From Tetranychus cinnabarinus (Eukaryota; Arthropoda; Arachnida; Trombidiformes; Tetranychidae), in contig WHVY01000004.1 in the NCBI GenBank assembly GCA_022266195.1, positions 1,133,501-1,197,500 on the forward strand: a stretch of 64,000 bases of DNA. The letters run 5' to 3'. A program made the position numbers and the translations under genes. Shown here one piece after another: positions 20,983-36,100 of the stretch (position 1 is its first letter; every line of letters starts with the position of its first letter). The notes under the pieces are model-generated. The model was not told the origin of the DNA. It saw only the letters and a list, made by a program, of their open reading frames with translations, and did no database searches.

Positions 20983-23900
20983 TGAATATCATTATTCGCA
21001 ATACATACCATGTCTGGTTCGAGTCAGTATATTTTCTGCCAAGCAAACACTGACTCAGTGCCTTTTCAATTTTACAAAACTCAAATGATGAAAAATGTTA
21101 CAAACCTAATACAATGTCAAATTCATCACTAAACTAGCTCATTTTACATAATTATTAACTAATTTGTATTTACTATCAAGTTGATATGTTTAAAAAACTA
21201 TTCGTCCTTAAATAAAAAAATCTCAAGCATTTATTGGAATTGTTTATTATTTAAAATTGGACGCTCTGGTCTTGTACTTACATAGTCCAACTGAAAAATT
21301 GTTACGGTAACATAAATTAGCCTAAACTTTCAAATTATCAATCCAATAGAAACCATTAGTCCAGCAAATACAACATCCAACAAATAAAATTTACATAAAT
21401 TAGACTGAAATGAAGTGATAATTGAAAGAGGCTGTGCTTATCCTCACTGGTTTTATTGAAAACAAAATAACAAGAAAATAACAGTTAACCATAATAAAAT
21501 TGATTATAGATGATTGAGGGGAAAATTGCAGTAAATTATTCAAGTCAGGGCAAAGGTGAAAAGACAAATTACGAATAAGAATACACATCATGTACATCAT
21601 AGACCAAAGTATCAATTAGGATTTGATTTTAAGTTGTTTTTTTTCCTGGCCAAGAGTGCAATCAATTTACTTGTTACAAAAATATTCAGGTCATTTCTCT
21701 TCACCTCTCCCATTTGGCCTCTCTATTTCATTATCATTTCGATCAGAGATAATCACCAATCCAATGAAAATAAAAGTTAATTCGAGTGACCTGAAAAGTG
21801 AAATTTTCTCAAGAAAAGGTAATGAAAACGACTCACATCGGAGACTTTATCTGTTTTCTGGACTTTTTTTGCAATGCTGCGAAATGAGAAAAAGGAATTA
21901 AAAGTTTATGAAGATAAATGAATTATCAGCTTTGAAAAACCAAATACCAGGAATCATTAAAAAACTATTATTATTATTAATTATTACCAATGTCAACAGC
22001 AAGTATAACTGTCAAACAGCTTACCTGTTTGACCTGAAAGCTGCAAATTACCTCTCACTTCATCATTCCTTATAACCATCAAATATTATTAACATTGTTT
22101 AACATTGTTGGTTAGTCTATTTTACCTTTAACAAAATTTTTGAGCCTTTTCTCCAAAAAAGTAGATAATAGAAGATGAAGAGAAGATGAGCCAAATTATG
22201 CTTCCGAACTCGCAGAACCCTCATCATTATTTTCGGCTTTTTTGCTCCTTCTTCAACTTCTTTCTATCCTCTGTCTTCACTGTTACTTTTTGTCTATCCT
22301 CATCTTATATGTTATCTAAGATATCTCAGCGGGAGACTTGAGGCCAGTTTTCCTTGTACTTTAATACATTTTGTCTACGCCTAATGTTAGAGATTGTCAG
22401 GATTGCAATTTTGGTTGATGTTGTGTAAGATGATGAAGATGCACATGAAAGAGATGTTTATGAAAAAGAAAAGCCCAGGTCCGTTGTTTTTAATCATCAC
22501 GATCAAATGTGAGATGGGAGGAGGAGGAGGAGGAAGGTTGGAAGAAGTGAATAGATGATGGCCCAAAGGGATATTTCGACGACCAATTTGACCAATAAAA
22601 GTGTACATTATTTACGACGGAATCAATGATGAAATGCTTCTGATGGAAATAAAATAACAAATATTGAAGGTAAATTTTTGGTTAAAAAGATGAATAAGAT
22701 GAAACAGATCAAGGATAAAAGAGGAAAATATATATCCAACATAATGGGCAACATTGATAATTAAGTTGCCCCAAAAGAAGCCCTCTTTGAAAATATATTT
22801 TAAATGCAAAAGCACGTTAAAAAAGAGGATCTACTAATCCCTCTTTCATCCTTGTTTTTGGCTTCTTACTTACCTTCTACTCCATGTGTCTTCACTACTC
22901 TGTAATTATCTTGAATAATAACCAAATCAATTGATGATGATTATGATTAGGACAAACGTTACGATCACATAATGTTAAAAACAAAATTAAATTAACTTTT
23001 CGAGAATTTATAACTTCGATTAACCATTAACATTATCATTATTTTTCCTTTAACATGAAAAACCACATTGTTTCAATTTTCCATGCAAAGACAATGCATA
23101 GTTTAAGAGGGAAATTTTTGAAGCGGTAAAATCGATTCTTGACATCGTTTTTGGTAATGCATCAAAATGATTACATGGATTTTTGCTTACATAGGAACCA
23201 TTAACGGCCAATAGTTAAGGTAAGATTAATTCATGTTTTTTATTCATTATCTGCTCAATTTGTTTTGTTTTACCTGTATTTCGCCTTCACAAAGGTAAAG
23301 TTGCTTTAGTAAATTTTAGGATTTATTTATTAGTAAACAATTTTTTAGTTAATTTTGGTTTTAACATTCCAACATCGAACAACGATCATTGAAATCAACA
23401 TTTATCTTCATCTCTCTTTCTTTCATTCTTCAGGCTACTTTCTTTTCTTGAGCCGACCTTCTACACCTTGGTTAAAGGTAACCAAAAAGCCCGGTAAGAA
23501 GTTCACTTTCTTTACTTTCAAGCCAATCAAATCTCCTCCTATTTATTTCTTTCTTCTCTTTCTTAAAACCTGTTTTTCAGGTCTTCTCTCTATCTTCTCT
23601 TTCTCTGTCTTCTTTCTCTAGCACTTTCTTTGAAACAAACACCAACAACAAGATTTCCCAAGAAAGCTGAGTCCATCTCACGTTAACATCGAGCCGATCA
23701 ACACACATTACTGAAGACTTTCCTTACCTCAAGTCAACAACAAACAAACAAACTGCTTCAGCTACAATCTTAATCTGCTTTTTTATAATTATTATTCAGT
23801 TTCCTTCTTCTTTAACCACCAACATGCATGATACTTGTTATTTGAAACTGAGTTAATTGTATCTTTAAAAGATTCAGAATTTTGTGCAAAAGTTTCCCGT

Positions 23901-24183
23901 TCGAAAGCAAAGTGTTTCTCTTTTGAGAAAAATAGTGAAGCCAAATTATTTTGTCCAAATCGGGTTAGCTTAACCTTGCCATTTCTTGCCCTTTCCTCTC
24001 TCTGGAGATACACGTGATTACTCAGTACACCTGAGTTTGGATTTTTCCATTTCCATTGGCTTCTTATTGGCTACATAACTTTCGACCAAACATCTTGTTT
24101 GACCTTTGACTGTGTTGTGTTTTTTCTTGACTCTGACTCACCTGTTTGGTGTGTAACTCAACTCTTTACCCTAGAAGTGACCT
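20983..24183. other. xylosyltransferase 3' region and intergenic DNA
   Basis: The xylosyltransferase 3' UTR probably ends soon after the AATAAA at 21211-21216. The rest has no credible coding region. 23400-23640 is C/T-rich with several cttttcttt and tttttcag runs and could include a 5' non-coding exon or splice site of the next gene, but I cannot place one. Confidence 0.45.
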
Positions 24184-27100
24184 ATGCGAGTGTCAATGAT
24201 GGTCAATTTAATTAAATTAGTGCTTCTTGTGATTCTCTTTCAATCTTATGTAAAGGGTCAACTTTCACCAACCGATGATTATGATTCCTCATTATCTATT
24301 ACAACTACTAGTGAACCAGATCTGGTTGAATCAGTGACTTTAACATCAACATCAACTGTGAAACCGCCAATCGTTAGACAGGCCAGAACAACATCAACAC
24401 CTTCAATATCTTCACCTACAATACTTGCAACTACAACACCACAGTCAGATGATATTGTAACTTCTACCTCAAAACCAAATTATGTCTCAGCTGAGACTAG
24501 TGACATTGATCCAGAAAATAATAAAGAAGAAGTTAACACAGAAGTTGACAAAGAACATGATACATCATCATCAGTTACTGTAAATCCTATTATCAAGAGT
24601 ATCGAGAAAAAAGTAAATGATTCAGAATTGATCGATTCAACTCCATCTCCAAAAGAATTGCCCAAAAATGAAGGAAAACTTGAAACTGAAACATCGAAAC
24701 CTGAAAAAAACATGCTTGAGGTAATTTCCTCAACCATCTCAGATGATATTGACGAAAGTCGTAATGATCCAAAAACAACACAAAATCCAGCTGATAGTTT
24801 AGTATCTAAATTATCAACTGAACCTCCAAGCACATCTACTTCTACTACACCAAATCCAGAGCCATCACCAGGTTACCTTAACGATGAAGGATCAATGCCA
24901 AAAGATAGTCCAGATAATCGCGTAAGTCGAGCTAATTCAGCTCTCCTTAGTAATGATGGAAATAAGAAGGCGGAAAAATGGTTAAATGATCAAAAAGACC
25001 CAAAAGATAGCGCTGAAACGACAGAAGAAGGTGATAAAAGTGAAAGTAAAGAATCACTGAATAAGCCTGCAGCTGAAACATTAACCGGATCAACTGAATC
25101 ATATGAGTTTCCGGAAGATGACCTTGATAACCTTACTTTGCCCAATTTCGAGACAAACTCAGTTGTTGATCTTTTAAATGGCAATGATTCAACAAATGAT
25201 CCCGAAGCACCAGCAGTTAAGAGTTTCTCTGTTGAAGGTTCTTCTGGTTCTGGTTTGCTAATCAGAATCTTTCAAGGACCCGATCGCTCAAAACTACCAG
25301 TTGACTCCAAAGCCGAAGATATTTATCGTTACATTTCAGGAATAGTCGACAATGAAACATCTCTTATCGCTAAATCAATTTTACCACATGTCGTTGAACT
25401 GGGTTTCAAAGTTCGCATTGATGGTAAATGTTCCAGATCCATTTTGGCAATTTCCAACGGAGTTAAAGCTAAAAAGACTTGGGCTTTCCAATGTAAGTAC
25501 AATTTCACAATGAGGGTGAAAAATTACTTCAATTGATTAATAGCTTGAAACAAGAAAATTAATTTTTTGCTAATTCTCTCCACAGTTTTGGATTCTTATG
25601 GACGACGTGAAGATGGCTTTTTGGCTGGAACTTTAAGCTCTCTCGGCAATTTTGACCAATGCTTAAAGATTCGAGCTACTGATGATGCCATTTCGGAAGA
25701 AGACGAATTCTCTGGAAAATATTGTTTAGCTCAAGTAAAGCCACCTTTACCTGAACAATCTAAAGACGGAAGGTTCACCTTCAAATCTTCTTTACTTAAC
25801 TATGCTGGCACAGAACTGGAAAATACGGTCAGTATTTTTATTCAACTTTTACTTGTTTCTTCTTCTTACCTTAACCTTTACCAACCATCACCCTAAAGCA
25901 ATTTAACCTTGTATCTATTATTAACAGAAAAATAGCTTTCATAAACAATGTTAACATTTCTATGATGAAAAGTTGACCTGGTTTCTTCGATTTTTTCATA
26001 CCTGATCTGTGTGGTCTAGACCTTTTCACTTTTATTTGTTTACCTTTCCTTTTACACCAAAATATTTGACCATCTCACAAAAAGATTATAAACTTTCCCA
26101 ATAAAAATAAAGCTTTTACCAAATATATCTTTTAAACTTAACCTCTACTAATCCTCCCAAATCACACCATTTTTTCATGTTTACTAGGATGTTTGATTCT
26201 TAACATTTATCACCCTAAATGGGTTAGTGGAATGAATAGCTTTTTATTTTCTACTTAAATGGTAAACAATTGCTATCATCAACGTTCTAATTGTGATTAT
26301 TTTCTTTCTCTTTACAGTATCTCGAAGAATGGGGTTCATTCGCACATGAATTATATTCCAATGCTTATACAATCGGAATGTGCATACCATCAACCTGCCA
26401 ATCAAAGGACATTGCCAAAATATTGAATGAATGTAAGTCAAAGGATTGAATCAAAATCAGGAGTTAATGGTTAAAAATATAATAATAACACGAGACACAC
26501 AAAAGAGATGCTGATTTAAGATGGCAGAAAAAGTGTATCAACACAAAAGATAGCAACCATCAAAAACAATCAGCTAACCATTATATCCTGTTTGTGATGT
26601 TTTTTATTTTTGATCTTGATTGTTAATCTAGTTTCTATATTTCTCCTTTTTTTATTGCAATTAGTGGCAAATCCATTTAATTTCACGGTCACCTTCAATG
26701 CAAGATGTACACCAGAAACAAATTATTGGGAAGCTCAATCACCTCCTGAATATGCTCTGTAAGTAAATCAAAGTTAATTTTTTAAAAACAATAATCTAAA
26801 TCTTACTGGTTGCTCTACAAAATTGATTAACATTTCAATCTTTGAGCAAAAAATGTTGAAATTGATGATGCATACTCATTCAATTTAGACATACTTAACA
26901 GTGCGTTGATGTTTTCATAATGATTACCTTTTGAGATTGATCGTCTGTATTATAAAACAATATTATACCTTACAATTCATCAAAAGATGTAAAACAAGGT
27001 GATAAATTGATGATATCCTTGAACCTCACAAAAGTAATCTTGAAACCTTTTCTTTAGAATCTTCAATTTTCTTGAAAATTAAGGTAAACAGGGAACCACC

Positions 27101-30100
27101 TCAAGTCTAATGTTATGTCCATAGAAACACCTACATTGTTTGATAAGATCGTTGAGTGTCATTAAGAGCTTAAACTATCATTTAGTGATTTCTGGATAAA
27201 TATTTTACCTTGGAAAATTTAGATTTTCAAATCATTTCGATTCATTTTCTGTTTCAATCCAATTACCTTCTCTGATTGAATCCATTGTTTCTTATCGTTT
27301 TGTCCTACAATTAATTTTGAAGCCCGACTTAAGTAGCAAGTCAATTAACCTGTCATCAGCTGTTAAACATAATGAACTAAAAGGTAGACAAAAGGGTAAC
27401 AACTTAGAAACTAGTCAATTCCATGAAAAATTTTCTTACGTATTCCAAGCATGTACGTTAACCCTTTGAGCAACTATTTTTGTCCCAAAAAAAGGGAAAA
27501 CTCTGTGTTAAACAAAGCAGGAGAGGAAATGGTGTTAAACAAGTCAGAAAGTAGAGTATTTGCTTAAATTATCTGGTAAAATTATCAAGTGAAATTAACA
27601 TTTGTTGATAAATTTCACCCAAACCCCAATCATTAAAAGCATCATAATTATGATGGTGATGATGATGACCGTGATTTAATTGACTTTGATTTCGTGACTT
27701 AAACTCTGTGTCTTTGTTGTTTATCAAAGTGCCCTTCTTTGTGTATAAAAACCCATTTACCTCTTTTAACGTTTAACAATTAACAATTTAATTCTCATCT
27801 CTCAATCTTCATTTCATTTTACTCTGTTATTTTCATTCATCTCTACCACAGTTAAAATAATTACATCCATTATAAAACTGTAGACTGATGATGTTGCTCT
27901 TGATGATGTTCAGGATAATAATGGTCAGGTTTCCATGTTACCTGCTCGAGGCGCGATTCAAACTCTTATAAGATATGAAAACTGGATTAACTATTCACTT
28001 GAAATTGACTAGGTTAGGTTTTACCTTCAAACCTAATCTTAGATAATACATTACGTTAATCAACCTAACCTTTCAACCCACTGTCTGCTAATTTAGCTAT
28101 CTTTTAGGCCCATTTTACCAGATTTAACATGTTGATATAAAAAGACTTTTCTGGTTGAAAAAAGCTCAATCGTATTATTAAGTTGATTTGCCTCTTTAGA
28201 GACAATCTTAATGTACACTGATTTACGCTGATCAATTTTGATATAAACACTAGACTCAATTAACCAACTAATTATTCTGGTTCTCCATTCAATCCAGCTT
28301 GATTAGCTCATAATAATTAGCTATTACCTCAAGAAAATTTTAATTCACTCACATCCCCTGGTTAGGCCTCAGATGTTGTCTAAATCATCTAATAGATGAA
28401 ACCCGGAAGATTATCATTTATTAATAAATTTTCAATTTTTCTAATGGTTTCATATTAAACAAAAGATTAACATTGAAAATGAAATTGTTTAATCTTTAAA
28501 TGCAATCTGTGAATATAATGAGCTAAATTTGAATTGAAATTGAACTTCAACCTGACCTTTCTCAATCAGATTAACTGATTCCTTTTTTTTCATGTAATCT
28601 GCCAGTTTTCTGCCAAAATTGAACTCAATCTTGTAAAATAGTCAGCATTCCTTGAAAAAAACCCTGTAATTATTCACTCTAATATCAAGTCTTTTTGAAG
28701 AGGCGCAAAAATATAGTGATGAGGATGTTGATAAATTTACATTGTATTAAAGTGAAACCAGTTATTTCAAGTTTTCTTGTACAAACGAGAAAAATTGCCA
28801 ACTGTGAAGCCGTGATGAACACACCAAGAAAAATGATGAAAATGGATTTTTCATCTTCTTCTATCCATTACATCGTCGTTTATCGAGCTTAAAGAAATGT
28901 TAAAACTGAAAGTTACTTAAGATGCGCATTATTTAACTTCAAATAAAGCATCTGAATGAAGTTGCGTTTCTTTCAAATCTTTTTCAATCCGTTGAATTAC
29001 TGTCTGATTAATATACAGTGTAAAGGTTATCCAACACTTTTTGTGTCTTCTTATGGCCAATTTAAATCTAAATTGGTCATTTCGAGCCATGAAGTGCATT
29101 TAAACCTCAAAGCTGATAATGTAAACCGTGAAAAGGTCAAACCTTGAGACTATCTTTTGGTTGGAAAAATTTCCTCAGACTCTCATCATTATCCCTATGA
29201 CCCTAGAGGTTGACCTTAAAATACCAGTTACCTTTGAATAAACTTGACCATAAAATTACACTGAAAGCTAGAGATGACGATTAGTCGGCTTGTTATTCAC
29301 GTTTAAATGCAATGTAAATCACGTAAAGAAGTTATCTTGAAGCAATTAGTTAATCATCCAATAATGTTGATGGATGAGCACAAAGTAACAATTTAACCAT
29401 TGATCACCTTGAATATGTGAAAAGTCAATTTCAATCTTGATTTCGATATTGATGATAATCGAGAAAAAAATGTCTTCTTTATTCACCCTTAAGCTAGTCA
29501 TTGTAAACTCATTGCTAATTGTTGAAGGTAAAAGTAAAAAAGCTTCAAAAGCTGCAATTTTGGTTTTTACAGTTAGTATTGGAAACTTTTCAAGAAGTGA
29601 TTTTCACCAAAATTTCAGTCGATTTCATATTTCAAAGATAATCCTAATTGTTTCATTGGATTTCTAATGACCATTCAATGTAAAAGTAAAACATCAAGTT
29701 GATCATCAAATGTAATCCACTTGACGAAGCTTTCTCATGACTGTTTATGATCAATCTAATTGTAACATTTGATTTCCATTTTTGTCCATTTGAATAGCAA
29801 AACACATTTAAATATCAATAATCCGAATAAAACTTTTCTCTATTTGGACCTTTCCCTTTTTTGCTTTACTTTTTGTTAATCTAAATTTACTTTTAAGCTG
29901 TCATATTTCATGAAAATGAAGTGCATCAAAGTAGATTATAATTGGTCTGTTAGCCAATTTAAATGATTACTTTTAATCATGAACCTTTTTCTTGAAAGAT
30001 TTGTGCTCTCAAGAATAGCAAATTATTTAATCTGGACAACTTTATTCACTTTACATTGCAATACAACAATCATCTGTTTATCATACATTAAAGTTAAATA

Positions 30101-33100
30101 GGAAAAAACAGAGTTTCATGTTGATTGCCTTGTTCAAGAAGAAAGTCTTCTCTTATCAAAAATCCAGTTGAGCTTGAAACTAACCTAAACTGATCAGTAA
30201 TCATCATTAAATTGTCTCGAGGGTTTTTCCATATCATGTAGTCATACATGGCTTTACCATGGTCTTACGTAAATGCGTTAAACACGATACAATCTGGACT
30301 TTACATTTAACTCTTATTTCAATTTTAACAGTTACATCCAATTGCTAGAAATATTGATTTGCAAAAAGGGAAGTCAACAGTGTAACTCAATTTGATTATG
30401 AATTAAACTGTCAAATTTTCAATCACTTTGAAGACTACATTTTATTTAATTTCAAGTTTGCTCTGAAAATCAAAATGAAATTAAATGTAAGTCTGTCTGA
30501 AAAATGATATCTTTTGAAAACAAAAAGTGAGACAAATTTACCGTTAATCATGTCTTCACGTTTATGATTATTTTGAATTTGTTCAAGTCTGATTGATTGG
30601 TAATATTGTACTCAGAGTTAGGATAACACGACTTTAGGATTTACTATTTTTTTCATCATTTTGTTTCATAGAAGCTTGATTAAGCCTTTTCCAAAACTGA
30701 TTCCTATTATTGAATGTTGAACACCATTTCCTTGTAGGACACAGCAGGACATTTCATGATTAAAGTCATAGACCTTTGATGAGACAAGAAGTTTTCGTGT
30801 TACCTGAGAGCGGAAGACATTGAATCTCATGATCAGCAGGGATGAACCAGAATATGATTTTTGTGTGTACAAAATAGCAACAACCTTGACATTTGGGTTT
30901 TACATTGTTCGTCTGATTGTCATTAGAACCTTTGATGAGAATACAGTTAACCAGCATTTATTAATACTTCATGGAAAAGAAAATTACGGTTGATTGAAAA
31001 ATGTTCCAACAAGAGTTAGGATTCCGTGAATAGATTAATCAATTGAAAACAAGGACTGTTATTTAGGAAATTTTGAAATAAACTGGAATCACTTTCATTC
31101 AACTTTCATCTTCATGTTGACTGATTCAAACAAAGGAAAGTTGATGAGAAGGAAGATTCTTTCAATTAGATTTGACTTTCTTTTCTTGAACCTTGAGCTG
31201 CTTCCCATCCGGAGTCATCCATCATCTTGAATGATAAACAAAACCTTTTCCAATCCGTTGATAAACAGATATTTTTTTTTCTCTCAATCATATTATTTAT
31301 CAAATTATCCTTACATGTATTTATATAATAAAATAATAAATACACAGCTGTAACGTATTTCATCTCTTTATAACATTTCCTAGCTTTACATCAATGTAGT
31401 AAATTGTTTTTAACGGTGTAAATATGAAGTTGATCATTTGCACCTTTCAATGTAATCAGTTTTTTCTTTCATTTCTTTTCCTTTTTCTCTGATAACTTCT
31501 ATGGAATCGGTTGATGACCTGGAAAAAGCAGAAGTTGTTGCCCATTTCATTTCAAATTTTCCTTTTCCATTTTTTAACCATTCATATGTTAACAAGTTAA
31601 CAGTTGAAAATACACCTTGACAGAGAAACAAAACATGAATCGTGAAATACACGCAGCACCATCATGATCTTGTTATCCAATCAATTTTTCAAGTTGAATC
31701 TCTTTTATCTTCATCCTATTAACTCTTTTGCACTTTATTGAAGCAGTTTTCATCTAATGCCATCACCACCATCATTTGATTATCTCATAAATGTTGATTT
31801 GCCATCCAAATATTTCTCCGTTTGGTGCAAAATTAGACTCAAATTTTCTTTGAAAATATTCGGCAGAATATTAGGCTTTAATACTTCGAAGGGTGAAACT
31901 TGCTGCTGGTCCGTCTATTGGTTTTGCAGAGGCAATTACCATCAGCTTTCTCTTCAATTTATAATTTGATTTAACTTGGATATCTGTTTGAAAAGGTAGA
32001 CAAGGCTTGAAATTAAAGTGAAATCAAAAAGGTGAAATCATTTGTATTGGAAAAGGTGGAAACACTGAAGACGGATAAATTTTAAGAAGCACTTTAGTAA
32101 ATTTGCCAACTTGTTCTTTTCCTAGATTGTTGCTCTTGAAATTACTTAGAAATTAAGTTCATTCTTGAGATAATGAAGTAAAATAAGATTGACAAAACGA
32201 TATAAATTATGATTCTTAGAACTGGGAACTAAATTGTTGTATCTTCAGTTAAAGAATATTGTTTCTATTTGTTTTGCGTTGCTTGAATTTAATTCAATGT
32301 TAATAATGATAATGATAAGCTAAAGGAACTTGAAATGATGAAAATAATGAAATGAAAAGATAAAAAGTGAATGACTGAATAAAAAGTGTTGATCATAATT
32401 GGCAAGGTAACACGCATAAGAATGGCAACGGTAAATGTTAGGCTTAGTGGTAATGATAATGCTATTAACGGTATGATTGCTATTGTGTTATTTTGATTTC
32501 CTCAAGACCACACGGAGATCTACTTTACCGGACATTGCCATCAATATTCATATAAAACATTAACCAAGTTAGGAATCTCTAATCTCTCGAATATCTCTTT
32601 CACAAAACTTCTTGCTTTTATAATGATGTTTATTGTATCGAAGTCAATGATAATAACAAACTTTTCTTTATTCTCTATTCATTATTCTGTGCAGCTTCAT
32701 TTTGTGCCTTCTTGGACTAATGGTTGGCTTTGGAACAGCATATGACTTTTATATCAGGAAAAAGGAGGAAAATTGTCTGGGACGATTATTCGCTGCCTTT
32801 TCCAGTATTTCAAATACTCATGTTTTGTTGGGTCACAAGAAGGGTGAAACAAAGAAGGAAAAGCTGGCCAAGGAGAGACAAATGTTGGCTGGTCAATCTC
32901 TATCATGGATCCACGGTCTTCAGTTTCTCTCAGTCTGCTGGATTGTGATAGCAAATGTCTATCAACTTGGAGGATTACCAATAGCGTATCTTTTGAGTAA
33001 GTAAAGATTCGATGCAAACAATTGACTTAATCATGTCCTTGCACGAAAATTTAAAAAACGAAAAAACAAACACGTAATAATGAAAATTTCATTTCATTCA

Positions 33101-36100
33101 ACAGAAAATCTGAATATGGACTTCAGATCACAAGGAGGATCCCTTATGTTCCAATTCATTTTAAATTCATGGGACTACATGGCTGAACTGTTTTTCCTTT
33201 TAAGGTGAGTAACGATAAAATCTGCAATTTTACCAAAAACTGACGAGACAGAAAAATCAGCAATAAAAAAGATGCTCCATATGAAAATTGGATCAAAAGT
33301 TATGGCTAGTAAACTTGTAGATACATCATTTTCTCAAGTCCGTTTTAACAGATTCTTTGTTAGGCTTGAACGAGTTCAATTGTCCAACCTTGAAAAAAGA
33401 TAAATTGAGAATCAGTTAGGGATGAAAACGGATTAAGTTTAAATTGTTTGCTACACTTACAAGAATGATCTTCAAACTGGTACATAACTGTCAAGCTAAA
33501 TCCACTTGCATTGACTCCATTAAATGACAATCGTGGTGAATAGAAAAATAAGAACACTTTGACTAGCGAAACAAACACTTTTTTGTCACTAATGTAGAAA
33601 GTTTAATACAAATTTGATCACCTAAAATGACAATAATAATGAAAATTTAAAAGATTAAGGATCCAAATTTGAAAAAAGTCGTTATAAAGTACAATAGGGA
33701 CTTTAGATTAATTTAAAACAGTAAAAGCGGTGCATTTTTAACAAAAGACATTTTATTTAACATGTGACACATCATGTGATCCTTTAACCGAAAAATATCT
33801 TTTGTTTAACTCAATTTTAATCACATTGGTTTACATTTGAATTTTATAATTAAATTCTAAGATTTTTTAAACAATTATGTGCTATTATCTGATATTTAGT
33901 AATTTCAAGTAAAATATTAATTTCCCTTTTCTTCATTATCTTTCTCAGTGGATTCGTGTTTTGCCTCGGCTTATTGGGAGCTCGAGAAAGGAAACGTTGT
34001 CCAACCTTTGGTCGTTTCTTTATCCGCCAATGGCTATCTTTTGCACCTTCTATCATCGGTGCCATCTTAATTACTCTAATTGTTTTCCAATGGTCATGGC
34101 AAGATGGACCTTCCTTTAGTAGAGCTGAAAAACTAATCGTTGAACCATGTAACCAAAATGGAGTTGCTAGTATATTTTTATTCAACAATTGGCTTCCAGT
34201 CAAAGATATGGTAAGCTTTCATTTTTTTATAGCAAATTATCAAGTCAACTTTTAATTACTATCCTGATTAGTCTGTCGAGGGTATAACTAAACCTCAACT
34301 TAAGGTAAACATTTCTAATGAAAAAAATAACATCGAAATTTCATTGAATCCCAAAAAGTGATTAGTCTAACGGTTTAATCGGATGGTCGATCAAGCTTGT
34401 TATTAACAGGTATTGCCTTTTACCTCTTGAACTTAGACAAATAGAAAAATTAATTTCCTTTATAATTAATAAATTTATCAAGCAACATTTTCCAATTAGA
34501 CAAGTTGTTATTAAATCGTAGCAATTACGATTAAATAACTTGTTTAATTTAATAACACTAGTAATTATTTTTGAACCTTGAAATGCAAGTAAAATATCCA
34601 CAGAACCAAAATCAGTATCAATTTTTGTATCATCAGAATCAACAACAATATGCTGTAAATAAGCGTTTGTGAGTCATTCCATCAACAAAAATATTTACCT
34701 AAAATCTGTCAAGGTAACATAGTGCTATAACTACACCAAAAAAAACATAAAGCTGAACAAAGCAGAAGCTTTCAAGTTGACTGTAAAATGCATAATAATC
34801 AAATGCCTCAGGTTATATATTGTTAATTCAAATTATTAACCTTGAAAGTGATAGTTGATGAAAGAGCATCCAAATTGACCTGCAATATCCTCTCAATTGG
34901 CAGTTGATTAGCCTATCAATTTGTCTGGATGAAATCAGTGACCAGATTACTCTATTTATAAGTAACATTTAAAAATTTCAAGTCATGTCTTACCTTAATT
35001 CATCTCATTATGAGCCTTTCACTTTTCAGCGAAACTCATCTTGAAACATTTCCAATCTCAATGAGCAAGGTCAATATTGTGAAGGTGGTTTAACCAAAAA
35101 GCCATTGAATGTTTATTGAATTATTTAAAAAAACAGCTTTAAACACTTATTGTTACTTTAACCCAATCAGCTTTATGGACTGGACATTATGGACTACATT
35201 ACTACCATTAGTCATCTTGAGTGACGCTTTTGTTTGAACTGTTTTACTTTGCTTTAACCATTAACAACTCTTTTCATTACCTGAAACTGGAAAAGGTAAA
35301 AGTGAATTTTCAGGCAAATTTTGACACCAAAAAAGGGTGTGAGTCAAATCATCTCTTTATTAAATGATATTAATTATGATCAGTTAATCACGCATGTATT
35401 CAGCAAGGTCAGTTATCATCAATCCCTTTGAAACGTGTTTCAATTGTTATTAATGCTTGAGGCAAACGTTTAGCTCAACGCTTATTAAAGGTCAGTAGTT
35501 AATCGTCATCAGGTTTAACCATATTTTACCCATTCTGTTGCTAATTTTCCCATTTTTACCAAATATTTCAATCAGGCTCGATAATTGTATGGAAATAACA
35601 ACATTTTAAATCAAATAATGAGCTATGAATGATTCAAGTTTTACTTGACAATTCAATGACCACTTCGTAATCTTTGTCACTATTTAGCCCCAAAAAACCA
35701 TCAATATTATCTTCGGGCAAGATTTTGATTCTATCGTTCACATCTAAATCATTTCATCATGAATCAAATCTTTCAACTCAGTGACCAACTTATTCAATTT
35801 ACACTTTGCTATATCAATTACAGTTGAATTTAAATTACAACTTATCTAAATGGCGATTTGAATTTGACTATCCACTTTAAATCTAATTTACTTTAATTAG
35901 CAATTCAAAAGCAATTTTGTTTACACCCATTCAATTGAAAGAATTCAATTTCAATTGGTTATCACAATCAAACTTTTCTATTATCAAGTAAATTGATTAT
36001 ATTGGACACAGAATATAATAATTCATTGGACCAATTAAGCTGTAAAACTGTGTGATAATTTAATTCAATTTATACTCTCAGCAATTGATAATAAAAATTG

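Noticed and set aside
24480..24833. 117-codon frame opposite NRF-6-type exon 1
   Set aside because: Shadow of the Ser/Thr-rich coding strand.
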